NCBI RefSeq assembly: GCF_900130075.1
Contig: NZ_LT671418.1
Span: 2,356,001 to 2,420,000 of the forward strand
DNA from: Herminiimonas arsenitoxidans
Lineage (GTDB): Bacteria > Pseudomonadota > Gammaproteobacteria > Burkholderiales > Burkholderiaceae_D
Length of the DNA stretch: 64,000 nt
Direction: 5' to 3'
Of the stretch, positions 26,191 to 35,109 are shown piece after piece; position 1 is the stretch's first letter, and the number at the start of each line of letters is the position of its first letter. The notes under the pieces are model-generated. The model was given only the letters and a program-made list of their open reading frames with translations, ran no database searches and had not been told where the DNA came from. The translations under genes and the position numbers were made by a program.

Positions 26191-27288
26191 TCAGCACAAG
26201 CCGAGGAACTGCTCCATGCGCTGCAGTTCTTCGTCCAATGCGCTACGGAATGCAGCACCTTTTGGCGCTGCGCCAGCCACATAGCCGAACGCTGCTTCCA
26301 GTCGGCCTTCACGCGTCGACACATTGGCCCAGCCGATTACCTGGCCACGCCAGAGCATAGGCAGCGCGTAGTAGCCGAACTGGCGCCGGGCCGGTGGTGT
26401 GTAGGCCTCGAACTTATACGTCCAGTCCCAAAACAACGTGAAGCGGCACCGGTCCCAGACCACAGGATCGAAAGGAGTGAGTAGCCGCAGCCGGTCATCG
26501 ATGGCGTAACGGCGCGAGCGAGGATTTTCGTCAGCGGGCCAGTACCAAGTAGTCCCGTCGATGCGGCAACTGGCCAGGTGCTCGCGCGCCAGCCGCAGCG
26601 CCGCCTGGGTCTGCTCCGCCAGATGCGGTGCGCCGTAGCCGAGCAGCCGCACCAGATAGGTCAGGCTGGCGGCTGGCAGTGGTGCGTACTTGCGCACCAC
26701 CAAATCGATCAAAGCAGCTGCGCGCTGAGCGCTTGCAGCGGGACTGTCGTCTGCGGCCGGGTGCGTAACCGCCTCGTAGACGCGCGTGCCGCTGTCACGC
26801 CGCTGCACTCGCAACAAGCCGCGGTAGTGCAAACCATCGAGCAGATGCGTACTAGCGTTGCTCGAACCACCCCAATAGTTCTTCACGCGCCCGTGTGCGA
26901 AGTGCTGATCGACCTCGCGCGGATGGACTGCGCCGCGTTCATGCACGAAGGCCAGCACGTCTGCAGCCTGACGTTGTGTCTCGCTATCCCAGACTTTCTT
27001 CGCCTGACGCGGATGCATCAGCGCCAAGTGCTCGCTGGGCAGGAAGCCGTAGTTAACCAGGCAATCTTCGTCGATCGCCAGGCGCACGTAGCGGCGCTCC
27101 AGATCGCCGGCACGGTAGTCCTTGACTCGGTGGCGTAGCGTCAGGTCCTGCGCCCGAGCCGGGGCACGGATCGGATCCGCTTGCACGAAACCCAGGCGTC
27201 GGATCGCTGCCGGCAACGTAGTCGGCGTAAACAAGGTGCGCGCGACCGCGTAGCGACGCAGGTCTTCGAGACTCGATTCAGTGGGCAT
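26191..27288 (-). CDS. YcaQ/AlkX-family winged-helix DNA glycosylase-like protein
   Basis: This 365-residue protein matches the HTH_42 family. An N-terminal LGFVQADPIRAPARAQDLTLRHR block contains the QxD motif, with winged helices after it and WDRCRFTLFWDWTYKFEAYTP, YYALPMLWRGQVIGWAN in the C-terminal half. Family members excise alkylated or crosslinked bases. The gene is visibly richer in G+C than its neighbours and uses more GC-ending codons, suggesting transfer from a high-GC relative. A 10-bp inverted repeat stands between it and the tautomerase gene. The lone Gre gene on the other side is not part of an obvious operon. Confidence 0.85.
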   Translation of the reverse strand: MPTESSLEDLRRYAVARTLFTPTTLPAAIRRLGFVQADPIRAPARAQDLTLRHRVKDYRAGDLERRYVRLAIDEDCLVNYGFLPSEHLALMHPRQAKKVWDSETQRQAADVLAFVHERGAVHPREVDQHFAHGRVKNYWGGSSNASTHLLDGLHYRGLLRVQRRDSGTRVYEAVTHPAADDSPAASAQRAAALIDLVVRKYAPLPAASLTYLVRLLGYGAPHLAEQTQAALRLAREHLASCRIDGTTWYWPADENPRSRRYAIDDRLRLLTPFDPVVWDRCRFTLFWDWTYKFEAYTPPARRQFGYYALPMLWRGQVIGWANVSTREGRLEAAFGYVAGAAPKGAAFRSALDEELQRMEQFLGLC

Positions 27289-27344
27289 GTGGGAATTGAA
27301 GCACAGAGCAGAACGTCATCACTGTCGTCGACCGAGATGAGATC

Positions 27345-27404
27345 GCTGATGTACAGCAGACGTCTGCCAGACTAGTGCGCAGATAAGGCCGTGCGTACAT
27401 CAGC
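27345..27404. repeat. 10-bp inverted repeat with nested palindrome
   Basis: GCTGATGTAC (27345-27354) and GTACATCAGC (27395-27404) are exact complements across 40 bases. The palindrome CAGACGTCTG lies inside at 27357-27366. The spot is between the tautomerase stop and the YcaQ start on the minus strand. It could be a terminator-like structure or a footprint of the gene's acquisition. Confidence 0.45.
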
Positions 27405-27411
27405 ATAAATA

Positions 27412-27597
27412 TTAAACGTCAGACCACAGCTTGCCGCCGGTTGCCCAGTTTTCACGCTTCACGTCTTCGATAATGATATCGACAGATTCAGCACTGGAAC
27501 CGAGCGTTGCGACTGTTGCTTCAGTAACGGCTTTAACGAAAGCACGTTTTTGTTCGACGGTACGGCCTTCGAATAATTGCACGTTGATAGTTGGCAT
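27412..27597 (-). CDS. 4-oxalocrotonate tautomerase family protein
   Basis: This 61-residue protein begins MPTINVQLFEGRTVEQKRAFVKAVTEATVATLG, so Pro1 after Met removal is the expected catalytic base. The length and the C-terminal WATGGKLWSD fit the small tautomerase subunit, which works as a hexamer. The substrate is unknown. It begins 37 bases after the class II aldolase gene and probably shares its transcript, with an AAGGA site before the ATG. A keto-enol isomerisation next to an aldolase is plausible for a catabolic pair. Confidence 0.87.
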   Translation of the reverse strand: MPTINVQLFEGRTVEQKRAFVKAVTEATVATLGSSAESVDIIIEDVKRENWATGGKLWSDV

Positions 27598-27634
27598 GAG
27601 TTTTCCTTTTTAGTTGATAAGAATAATGAATAAA

Positions 27635-28399
27635 TCAGTCGCGATAGGACGGCGACAAAGCATCGAGCTTGCGCAGCAAAGACGGCCATTCGAGTATGCC
27701 TTCGGGCGAGCCATCGCCGAGTAATTCCTTGTACGTTTTTGCACAGACTTCAGGCGGCGGGATATTCAAAGCTCCACCACCTGATTGCGCTTTTAACTGG
27801 AAGGAACACGCTTTATCCAGCGTATCCATCAATACATAGGCTTCAGCTATCGTGCGGCCGCTGATCAGCGTGCCGTGATTGCGCAACAGCATCGCCGGAT
27901 AATCACCAAGGCGTTCAATCAGCCGCGTCTGCTCAACTGGCGACAAGGCCAAACCTTCATAGTCGTGATAACCCATCTGCTGATAGAAACGCATCGCGTG
28001 CTGCGATAAAGGTAGCAAGCCACCTTGTTGCATACCGACGGCAACACCGTTTTCATTATGCAAATGCATGACGCACATCGCATCTGCACGCGCTGCATGC
28101 ACCGCACCGTGGATCGCGAAGCCGGTCACATTCACGCGATAAGTCTGGTCACCAATGATATTGCCCTGCAAATCAATCTTCACCAGATTAGATGCGGTAA
28201 TTTCATCAAAGCGGAAGCCAAAAGGATTGATCAGGAAGCGACCTTCTTCGCCCGGAACCGTGGCGGAAATATGCGTGTAAATCAGGTCATCCCAATTCTT
28301 TAACGCGCATAAGCGGTAACAGGCGGCGAGATCGACACGAACTTGCCATTCGGCGGCGCTGATGCCGGCCGGTGGAGTCTGGATTGCTGGGGTAGTCAT
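27635..28399 (-). CDS. Class II aldolase/adducin family protein
   Basis: This 254-residue protein has DLAACYRLCALKNWDDLIYTHIS, INPFGFRFDEITASNLVKID, HGAVHAARADAMCVMHLHNENGVAVG and LLRNHGTLISGRTIAEAYVLMDTL. The HxHxxN and NHG histidines form the zinc site of class II aldolases. Members cleave sugar phosphates or act as non-catalytic adducin-like proteins; the phosphate-binding residues are not conclusive. It heads a two-gene run with the tautomerase and lies on the far side of the ahpC promoter region. Confidence 0.87.
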   Translation of the reverse strand: MTTPAIQTPPAGISAAEWQVRVDLAACYRLCALKNWDDLIYTHISATVPGEEGRFLINPFGFRFDEITASNLVKIDLQGNIIGDQTYRVNVTGFAIHGAVHAARADAMCVMHLHNENGVAVGMQQGGLLPLSQHAMRFYQQMGYHDYEGLALSPVEQTRLIERLGDYPAMLLRNHGTLISGRTIAEAYVLMDTLDKACSFQLKAQSGGGALNIPPPEVCAKTYKELLGDGSPEGILEWPSLLRKLDALSPSYRD

Positions 28400-28719
28400 A
28401 TCACCTTGCTAAGAATCTGAAGCGGAAGACGCCTTGAACGTCACGAAGGTTGAAATTATAAAGTCATAGTAGGACAGACGCCGATTCCTCTTGAAATCTA
28501 TCGTTTGCCATCCATTTTTTATACTGAAAACAGGACTGTCACACCCTAGTCGCAGTAAAACTGCATAATAGGTAGTTCGTTAGCGAAGGAACGTTGCTGC
28601 AACACTTATCGATAGCGAAAACAAATCGAATTTGTAAAATAAATCAATTATACAAATGATTGATGGTCCTCTACTATTCGTACTCACACCATTTTTTAAC
28701 CCAGTAAGGAAGAAAACAC
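28400..28719 (+). other. 320-base intergenic region with the ahpC promoter
   Basis: This AT-rich stretch separates the divergent aldolase and ahpC genes. A TACTAT hexamer at 28672-28677 could be the ahpC -10. ATAG-containing sequence near 28611 partly fits the OxyR pattern ATAGnTnnnAnCTAT, but matches are too few to call a site. The last bases carry a strong AAGGAAG before the ahpC ATG. No gene is seen. Confidence 0.4.
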
Positions 28720-29283
28720 ATGTCACTTATTAACACCCAAGTTCAGCCGTTCAAGACCCAAGCTTTCCATAATGGCAAGTTCATTGAAGTTACCGAACAG
28801 TCCTTGAAGGGCAAATGGTCCGTGCTGATTTTCATGCCAGCAGCTTTCACATTCAACTGCCCAACAGAAGTTGAAGATGCAGCTGACAGCTACGCAGAAT
28901 TCCAAAAACTGGGCGCAGAAGTTTACATCGTTACTACCGATACCCACTTCTCGCACAAAGTTTGGCACGAAACTTCGCCAGCAGTTGGCAAAGCAAAATT
29001 CCCATTGGTTGGCGATCCAACTCACCAACTGACCAACGCATTCGGCGTACACATTCCTGAAGCTGGTTTGGCACTGCGTGGCACCTTCGTGATCAATCCT
29101 GAAGGCGTCATCAAGACCATGGAAGTGCATGACAATGCAATCGCTCGTGACGTTTCGGAAACACTGCGCAAACTGAAAGCAGCTAAATACGTTGCTGCAC
29201 ATCCAAACGAAGTTTGCCCAGCTAAATGGAAAGACGGCGAAAAAACCATCGCTCCATCGCTGGATCTGGTCGGCAAAATCTAA
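28720..29283 (+). CDS. ahpC: Alkyl hydroperoxide reductase subunit C (peroxiredoxin)
   Basis: This 187-residue typical 2-Cys peroxiredoxin has peroxidatic Cys47 in FTFNCPTEVED and resolving Cys166 in NEVCPAKW. It reduces hydrogen peroxide and organic peroxides in the cytoplasm as a decamer and is recharged by AhpF, encoded downstream. The length and C-terminal tail (DLVGKI) match the E. coli type. A G+C-rich hairpin in the 91-base gap before ahpF may protect the ahpC message so that the peroxidase is made in excess over the reductase. Confidence 0.96.
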   Translation: MSLINTQVQPFKTQAFHNGKFIEVTEQSLKGKWSVLIFMPAAFTFNCPTEVEDAADSYAEFQKLGAEVYIVTTDTHFSHKVWHETSPAVGKAKFPLVGDPTHQLTNAFGVHIPEAGLALRGTFVINPEGVIKTMEVHDNAIARDVSETLRKLKAAKYVAAHPNEVCPAKWKDGEKTIAPSLDLVGKI

Positions 29284-29309
29284 GTTGTAATTTCAAGTAG
29301 TTGCAATAT

Positions 29310-29333
29310 TGTCCGGGCCGTGTGGCCCGGACA
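29310..29333 (+). repeat. Hairpin between ahpC and ahpF
   Basis: TGTCCGGGCC (29310-29319) pairs perfectly with GGCCCGGACA (29324-29333) across a GTGT loop. No T-run follows, so it is better read as a transcript-stabilising or partial attenuation hairpin than a full terminator. Confidence 0.7.
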
Positions 29334-29374
29334 TGCAGGACTTAATTTAAATCGTAAAGAAAGTAGGGACCATC

Positions 29375-30970
29375 ATGTTGGATGCAAATCTCAAAACCCA
29401 ATTAGCCGCTTATTTGGAAAAGATCGTGCAACCGATCGAGATCGTCGCGTCACTCGATGGCAGCGATAAATCTCGTGAATTGCAGGAGTTGCTGCAAGAA
29501 ATCGTTGTGCTGAGCGACAAGATCACTCTGGTCGAACGCACCGATGGCGACGAGCGCAAACCTTCTTTTGTCATCAAGCGCCCAGACGCTCACGCAGGCA
29601 TACAATTCGCCGCGATTCCGATGGGGCACGAATTTACTTCACTGGTCCTGGCCTTGCTGCAAACCGGCGGCCATCCATTGAAACTCGAAGAATCAGTCAT
29701 TGAACAGATCCGTAATCTGGACGGCGACTATCACTTCGAAACTTATATGTCTTTGTCTTGCCACAACTGCCCGGAAGTCGTGCAAGCCTTTAACGTGATG
29801 GCGCTGATCAATCCGCGCATCCGTGCCGTCACGATCGATGGTGGTTTGTTCCAAGATGAAGTCAAAGAACGCGAAATCATGGCCGTACCAACGACCTTCC
29901 TGAACGGACAACCGTTCGAGTCCGGTCGCGTCAGCATCGAACAGATCCTCGCCAAACTCGACACCGGTGGTAACAAGCGCAAGCAAGAAGAACTCAGCGC
30001 CAAAGCACCATACGATGTATTGATCGTCGGCGGCGGACCTGCAGGTGCAGCAGCAGCTATTTACGCTGCACGCAAAGGCATCCGTACCGGCGTGGTGGCT
30101 GAACGTTTCGGCGGTCAGGTGCTGGATACTTTATCGATTGAAAACTTCGTATCGGTACAGGAAACCGACGGCCCGAAATTCGCCGTCGCGCTAGAACAGC
30201 ACGTCAAGAGCTACGAAGTTGACATCATGAACGTACAGCAAGCTTCCCAACTGGTACCGGGCAAGCTGATCGAGATCAAACTGAAAGATGGCGGTTCGCT
30301 GAAAAGCAAATCCGTGATCCTGGCAACCGGTGCACGCTGGAAAACCATCAACGTGCCGGGCGAAAACGAATACCGCAACAAAGGTGTCGCGTATTGTCCG
30401 CACTGCGACGGCCCACTGTTCAAAGGTAAACGCGTTGCAGTTATTGGTGGCGGCAACTCCGGCGTGGAAGCAGCAATCGACCTGGCAGGTATCGTCGGTC
30501 ATGTGACCTTGATCGAATTCGGCGCAGAACTCCGTGCCGATGCCGTCTTGCAACGCAAATTGCATAGCCTGGCCAATGTCACCGTGATCACGTCGGCACA
30601 AACGACAGAAATCACCGGCGACGGCAAACGCGTCAACGGCTTGGTTTACAAGGATCGCAAGTCCGAAGAAATCAAAACAGTCGAACTGGAAGGCGTCTTC
30701 ATCCAGATCGGTCTGGTGCCGAACACCGAATGGCTGAAAGGCACAGTTGCCTTGTCACGCCACGGCGAAATCGAAGTTGATTCGCATGGCCGTACTTCAG
30801 TACCAGGCGTGTTTGCAGCTGGCGACGTTACGACTGTACCGTACAAACAGATCGTAATCGCAGTCGGTGAAGGTGCCAAAGCATCGCTCTCCGCTTTCGA
30901 TTATCTGATCCGCAGTTCGGATACGGATGAAGTTGAAGCACCGGCTAACAGTGAAGCTGTCCCAGCCTAA
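29375..30970 (+). CDS. ahpF: Alkyl hydroperoxide reductase subunit F
   Basis: This 531-residue flavoprotein passes electrons from NADH to AhpC. The N-terminal tandem thioredoxin folds carry the CHNC disulfide (SCHNCPEV), followed by the FAD-binding [17 protein letters not shown], the redox CPHC (YCPHCDGP), the NADH-binding [15 protein letters not shown] and a final FAD motif ([15 protein letters not shown]). All redox centres are intact. It is cotranscribed with ahpC and ends with a strong terminator 20 bases later. Confidence 0.96.
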   Translation: MLDANLKTQLAAYLEKIVQPIEIVASLDGSDKSRELQELLQEIVVLSDKITLVERTDGDERKPSFVIKRPDAHAGIQFAAIPMGHEFTSLVLALLQTGGHPLKLEESVIEQIRNLDGDYHFETYMSLSCHNCPEVVQAFNVMALINPRIRAVTIDGGLFQDEVKEREIMAVPTTFLNGQPFESGRVSIEQILAKLDTGGNKRKQEELSAKAPYDVLIVGGGPAGAAAAIYAARKGIRTGVVAERFGGQVLDTLSIENFVSVQETDGPKFAVALEQHVKSYEVDIMNVQQASQLVPGKLIEIKLKDGGSLKSKSVILATGARWKTINVPGENEYRNKGVAYCPHCDGPLFKGKRVAVIGGGNSGVEAAIDLAGIVGHVTLIEFGAELRADAVLQRKLHSLANVTVITSAQTTEITGDGKRVNGLVYKDRKSEEIKTVELEGVFIQIGLVPNTEWLKGTVALSRHGEIEVDSHGRTSVPGVFAAGDVTTVPYKQIVIAVGEGAKASLSAFDYLIRSSDTDEVEAPANSEAVPA

Positions 30971-30990
30971 ATAAAGTAGTCGCATCATAA

Positions 30991-31015
30991 AAAAGCCGCA
31001 GCAATGCGGCTTTTT
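30991..31015 (+). terminator. Rho-independent terminator after ahpF
   Basis: AAAAGCCGCA (30991-31000), loop GCAA, and TGCGGCTTTT (31005-31014) are followed by further T bases. It is a standard intrinsic terminator. Confidence 0.92.
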
Positions 31016-31304
31016 CTTTTGGCAATAGAAACTAACGATATCAGCTTCATACATATATCTATGAAGCTGAATTTCTTGCCACATCGCATCATCCTGCCAC
31101 AAGCAGACCACTCATCCCGCACCAAAAAGACAGTCATGCACCTGAATGGTGAGCACAGAAACGCCTAGCTCCACCGTTCGTAGCTGCACGGCTTTCCCAC
31201 CCATCTGTACAAGCCTCACAGGGAAAACAACACAAATATTTGCCTTAAATCTTGTATACAAGTACTGTCCATCAGATAGGCATACAACTTGCTGAGGTAT
31301 GGTC
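31016..31304 (+). other. Intergenic region before the GntR operon
   Basis: No gene is seen. Two sites stand out: a TGCACC-N5-GGTGAG stretch at 31137-31153 that partly fits an NtrC box, and the palindrome CTTGTATACAAG at 31251-31262. There is no clear sigma-54 (GG-N10-GC) element, so the NtrC-like site is unsupported. Confidence 0.4.
31251..31262. promoter_or_regulatory. GntR-type palindromic operator
   Basis: CTTGTATACAAG is a perfect 12-bp palindrome 42 bases before the GntR start. FadR/FCD-type GntR proteins typically bind TTGTATACAA-like sites, so autoregulation of the following operon is likely. Confidence 0.65.
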
Positions 31305-32153
31305 ATGACTTCCGAGAACCCACTCAAATCATCGATCCAGATCGCTGCACGTATTACAGAATCGATACTGGCCAAACAACTTGCACCCGGCACACGGCTG
31401 GGCGAACAGCAATTGGCCGATCTGTTCGGCGTGTCGCGCACCTTGATACGCGAAGCCTTGATGCGCTTGGCAACACGCGGCATCGTGATGGTCAGCGCGC
31501 GTCGCGGCTGGTTTGTCATCGAGCCAACTGCCAGCGAAGCACGCGAAGCCTTTGAAGCGCGTCGCGTAATCGAGCTTGGCCTCTTGCGCCATGCACGCCC
31601 ACTTTCCAAACATGCCATCAATCAACTGCACGATCACATCGCACGCGAACAAGCTGCGATTGCCGGCGACGATGTCGGTGCACGTAGTTATCTATTAGGC
31701 GACTTCCATGTCTGCTTGTGCGAATGCCTGGGCAACAATCTGTTGTCCGACACGCTGCGCGATCTGACCGCACGCACCACACTGACTGCGATGCTGCGCC
31801 AATCGCCATCGCAGGCAGTGGACTCTTGCGAAGACCATGTACACATCGTAGCTGCGCTCGAAAGCGGTGATATCGATGAAGCCGAACGCCTGATGCTGGA
31901 CCATCTACAAATCGTGGAAAGTACGCTGTACGACGTTGCTCCCAACGATCCATTGAATGCATTGCGCACTGCGCTGACACCAGTTGCTGCAGCAAAAGCA
32001 TCGAAATCAGCAGCGACCATCTCAACCGAAAAACAGCCTGCCAAAAAATCCACCGCACGGGCAAAGACGAGCCGGGCGGCTAATGCAGCAACTATCTCGT
32101 CAACCCTGTCGCATCCATCTTCGTATTCACCTGGAAAGGAAATGAAAAAATGA
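31305..32153 (+). CDS. GntR-family regulator with FCD domain
   Basis: This 282-residue protein has an N-terminal winged helix (about residues 8-70: LAPGTRLGEQQLADLFGVSRTLIREALMRLATRGIV) and an all-helical FCD ligand domain with metal-ligand His candidates (DFHVCLCE, EDHVHIVAALESGD). The last 50 residues are Lys/Ala/Ser/Thr-rich low complexity, beyond the usual family length. The ATG at 31305 has the better-spaced GAGG. The stop overlaps the substrate-binding protein start by 4 bases. It should respond to the imported compound or its product. Confidence 0.9.
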   Translation: MTSENPLKSSIQIAARITESILAKQLAPGTRLGEQQLADLFGVSRTLIREALMRLATRGIVMVSARRGWFVIEPTASEAREAFEARRVIELGLLRHARPLSKHAINQLHDHIAREQAAIAGDDVGARSYLLGDFHVCLCECLGNNLLSDTLRDLTARTTLTAMLRQSPSQAVDSCEDHVHIVAALESGDIDEAERLMLDHLQIVESTLYDVAPNDPLNALRTALTPVAAAKASKSAATISTEKQPAKKSTARAKTSRAANAATISSTLSHPSSYSPGKEMKK

Positions 32154-32929
32154 AGCTCTCTAAAATCCTGATCGGCCTGATGGCCAGCACTCTTCTGTTC
32201 ACCAGCTTCGCGCGTGCCGATGCACTCGACGATATTCAGAAAAAAGGCGTGTTGCGCGTCGCCGTGCCGCAAGACTTCCCACCATTCGGTTCCGTCACCA
32301 CCGACATGAAACCGCAAGGTCTGGACATCGACGTTGCTACCATGATCGCGAAAAAAATGGGCGTCAAAGTCGAACTGGTTCCCGTCACCAGCGCCAATCG
32401 CATCCCTTATCTGCAAACGAAAAAAGTTGATTTGGTGATTTCCAGCATGGGTAAAAATCCCGAGCGTGAAAAAGTCATCGATTTCAGCGCAGCCTATGCA
32501 CCGTTCTTCAACGGCGTATTCGGTCCGGCGGATCAAAAGGTTGCAGGCGCTGCTGATTTGGCAGGCAAGACTATCGGCGTAACGCGTGGCTCGGTCGAGG
32601 ATCTGGAACTGTCTAAGATCGCGCCAGAAACTGCCACCATCAAACGCTATGAAGACAATAACGGCACCATCAGTTCCTTCCTGTCGAATCAGGTGCAACT
32701 GGTTGCTACCGGCAACGTGATCGCCGCTGCCATCATCGCGAAAAATCCACCGAAAAAACCGGAAACAAAATTCCTCATCAAGAACTCGCCATGCTCGATC
32801 GGCTTGAACAAAGGTGAAGAAAAACTGCTGGAAAAAGTAAACACCATCCTCGCACAAGCGAAGAAGGACGGCTCGCTTAATGCCTTGAGCGAAAAATGGC
32901 TGGGCTTGCCGCTGCCAGCCAATATGTAA
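32150..32929 (+). CDS. ABC transporter substrate-binding protein (polar amino acid family)
   Basis: This 259-residue periplasmic protein of the SBP_bac_3 family has a signal peptide of about 23 residues (ends FARADALDD). Typical blocks are GVLRVAVPQDFPPFG, GLDIDVATMIAKKMG, NRIPYLQTKKVDLVISSMGKNPEREKVIDFS and GKTIGVTRGSVEDL. An Arg/Asp pair for an alpha-amino/carboxyl ligand is not clear. It overlaps the GntR stop and leads two permeases and an ATPase. With the two downstream amidohydrolases, an N-substituted amino acid is a likely cargo (inference). Confidence 0.92.
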   Translation: MKLSKILIGLMASTLLFTSFARADALDDIQKKGVLRVAVPQDFPPFGSVTTDMKPQGLDIDVATMIAKKMGVKVELVPVTSANRIPYLQTKKVDLVISSMGKNPEREKVIDFSAAYAPFFNGVFGPADQKVAGAADLAGKTIGVTRGSVEDLELSKIAPETATIKRYEDNNGTISSFLSNQVQLVATGNVIAAAIIAKNPPKKPETKFLIKNSPCSIGLNKGEEKLLEKVNTILAQAKKDGSLNALSEKWLGLPLPANM

Positions 32930-33017
32930 AGCAAACGCATCCGCACATTGTGTTGCGGATGCATGCTGAAACAGGCGCTGTCAGGAGTGCGCCCCACTTG
33001 TAGGAAATGGAGCTAGC

Positions 33018-33689
33018 GTGGCCTATCAATTTGATTTTCTGTCGACCTTCGATTACACCGGCGTGCTCGTCAAAGGCGTGCTGACGACGGTGGAATTGAT
33101 TGCGGTCGGTGGCGTGCTCGGTGTTGCCGTCGGCATTTTCGGCGCATGGGCGCGCACGCAGGGACCGCGCTGGTTGCGACCGCTGGTGAGCGCCTATGTC
33201 GAGTTGATCCGCAACACGCCATTCCTGATTCAGCTCTTTTTCATCTTCTTCGGTTTGCCAAGCATAGGCGTGCAAATTACGGAAATGCAGGCAGCCATCC
33301 TGACCATGGTCATCAATCTGGGCGCCTACAGCACCGAGATTATTCGTGCCGGTGTCGTCGCTGTCACACGCGGACAAATCGAGGCCGCACAGAGTTTGTC
33401 GATGACGCGCTTGCAAATATTCCGTCACATCATTCTGCGTCCGGCCTTGCAAAAAATATGGCCGGCATTGTCGAGCCAGATCGTGATCGTGATGCTGGGT
33501 TCGGCTGTGTGTTCGCAAATTGCAGTAGAAGAATTGTCGTTCGCTGCCAACTTTATTCAAGGGCGTAACTTCCGCGCATTTGAAGCGTATCTGGTCGCGA
33601 CTGCTATCTATCTCGTCATGGCGATCCTGCTGCGGCAACTGCTGCGACTAATCGGCAATCGCTTTATTTCTGGAAGGAGACCCACATGA
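33018..33689 (+). CDS. ABC permease (His/Glu/Gln family), first
   Basis: This 223-residue inner-membrane protein has about five helices and the EAA motif EAAQSLSMTRLQIFRHIILRPALQKIWPAL near residues 120-150. VELIRNTPFLIQLFFIFFGLP is the family hallmark before it. It starts with GTG after a GGAG site. The stop overlaps the second permease start by 4 bases, so the two form a coupled heterodimer channel. Confidence 0.9.
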   Translation: MAYQFDFLSTFDYTGVLVKGVLTTVELIAVGGVLGVAVGIFGAWARTQGPRWLRPLVSAYVELIRNTPFLIQLFFIFFGLPSIGVQITEMQAAILTMVINLGAYSTEIIRAGVVAVTRGQIEAAQSLSMTRLQIFRHIILRPALQKIWPALSSQIVIVMLGSAVCSQIAVEELSFAANFIQGRNFRAFEAYLVATAIYLVMAILLRQLLRLIGNRFISGRRPT

Positions 33690-34342
33690 TTTCCTTTTCG
33701 CTGTGGGATATTCTGCGCAACCTGCTACTGGCCGGACGCTGGACGGTGGTCTTGTCGCTGGTCACCTTCTTACTAGGTGGCATGCTGGGTCTGTTGATCC
33801 TGTTCATGCGTACGTCCAAGCAAGGTACGCTGCGCAATGTCGCACGTGTCTATATCGAAGTATTCCAGGGCACACCTTTGCTGATGCAATTGTTCCTGGT
33901 GTTCTTTGGCATTGCCTTGTTCGGTGTTGAAGTGCCAGCATGGCTGGCCGCTGGTTTGACACTGACTTTGTGGAGTGCATCGTTTCTTGCCGAAATCTGG
34001 CGTGGCTGCGTCGAAGCGATTCCACGTGGGCAATGGGAAGCATCCTCCGTACTCGCAATGAATTACGTACAGCAGATGCGTTACATCATATTGCCGCAAG
34101 CGCTGCGCATCGCGATTCCGCCGACTATCGGCTTCAGCGTACAGATCATTAAAGGTACGGCGGTTACGTCCATCATCGGCTTTGTCGAACTGTCGAAAGC
34201 GGCGACTGTCATCACCAACGCCACCTTCATGCCGTTCACCGTGTACGCGGCTGCCGGTTTCTTTTATTTCATCCTCTGCTGGCCTTTATCCAAGTACAGC
34301 CAATTCCTGGAAAGGAAATTCCATGCCGCTCATCGCCATTGA
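33686..34342 (+). CDS. ABC permease (His/Glu/Gln family), second
   Basis: This 218-residue inner-membrane partner of the preceding permease has VFQGTPLLMQLFLVFFGIAL and the EAA-like loop WEASSVLAMNYVQQMRYIILPQALRIAIPP that docks with the ATPase. Five hydrophobic helices are visible. It overlaps the first permease by 4 bases and the ATPase gene by 20 bases, indicating tight coupling. Confidence 0.9.
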   Translation: MISFSLWDILRNLLLAGRWTVVLSLVTFLLGGMLGLLILFMRTSKQGTLRNVARVYIEVFQGTPLLMQLFLVFFGIALFGVEVPAWLAAGLTLTLWSASFLAEIWRGCVEAIPRGQWEASSVLAMNYVQQMRYIILPQALRIAIPPTIGFSVQIIKGTAVTSIIGFVELSKAATVITNATFMPFTVYAAAGFFYFILCWPLSKYSQFLERKFHAAHRH

Positions 34343-35054
34343 TAACGTCAAGAAAAGCTACGGCAGCAATTCAGTTCTGAAAGGCATACGTCTCGATGTC
34401 GAACCCGGCGAAGTGATTGCCATCATCGGCAAGAGCGGCTCCGGCAAGAGCACACTGCTGCGCTGCATTAACGGACTGGAAAGCATAGATGAAGGATCGA
34501 TCAGCGTCGCCGGTACGCACTTGGGAAAGACGGAACTGGAACTGCGCAATCTGCGCTTGAAGGTCGGCATGATCTTCCAGCAGTTCAATCTGTTTCCACA
34601 TTTAAGCGTGGGCCGCAACGTGATGATTTCACCGATGATAGTCAAAGGCGTGTCAGAGAAAGATGCGCGTGCACTGGCGATCAAGAATCTGGAACGCGTC
34701 GGTCTGGGTGAAAAGTTCGACAGCTTTCCTGATCAACTTTCCGGTGGACAGCAACAACGTGTCGCCATCGCGCGCGCACTCAGCATGGAACCACAAGCTT
34801 TGCTGTGTGATGAAGTCACATCGGCACTCGATCCTGAATTGGTCAATGAAGTATTGAATGTAGTGCGTGGTTTGGCCGAAGAAGGCATGACGCTCATCAT
34901 GGTCACGCACGAGATGCGCTTCGCGCGCGAAGTATGCGATCGCGTCGTCTTCATGCATCAGGGGAAAGTGCATGAGATAGGTGCACCGGAAGAAATCTTT
35001 GCCCATCCCGAAACACCTGAACTGAAACAATTCCTGGGAATGGCTGCAGCCTGA
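34323..35054 (+). CDS. ABC transporter ATP-binding protein
   Basis: This 243-residue ATPase has Walker [14 protein letters not shown], signature [16 protein letters not shown], Walker B-like ALLCDEVTSALDPE and the switch His in VTHEMRFAREV. Walker B has Val after Asp-Glu rather than the common Pro. The ATG at 34323 has GGAAAGGAA upstream; the long upstream frame is an overlap with the permease. It powers the importer encoded just before it. Confidence 0.92.
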   Translation: MPLIAIDNVKKSYGSNSVLKGIRLDVEPGEVIAIIGKSGSGKSTLLRCINGLESIDEGSISVAGTHLGKTELELRNLRLKVGMIFQQFNLFPHLSVGRNVMISPMIVKGVSEKDARALAIKNLERVGLGEKFDSFPDQLSGGQQQRVAIARALSMEPQALLCDEVTSALDPELVNEVLNVVRGLAEEGMTLIMVTHEMRFAREVCDRVVFMHQGKVHEIGAPEEIFAHPETPELKQFLGMAAA

Positions 35055-35109
35055 TACGTATGTAGTCAAGCATGCGATATCTGACAAAAAATCAACGATC
35101 TAAATCATC

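Noticed and set aside
28600..28660. OxyR site before ahpC
   Set aside because: One ATAG tetrad is present, but too few of the consensus positions match to call it.
31688..32857. 389-codon open frame opposite GntR and the substrate-binding protein
   Set aside because: Antisense shadow; Phe/Cys/His-rich with no domain pattern.
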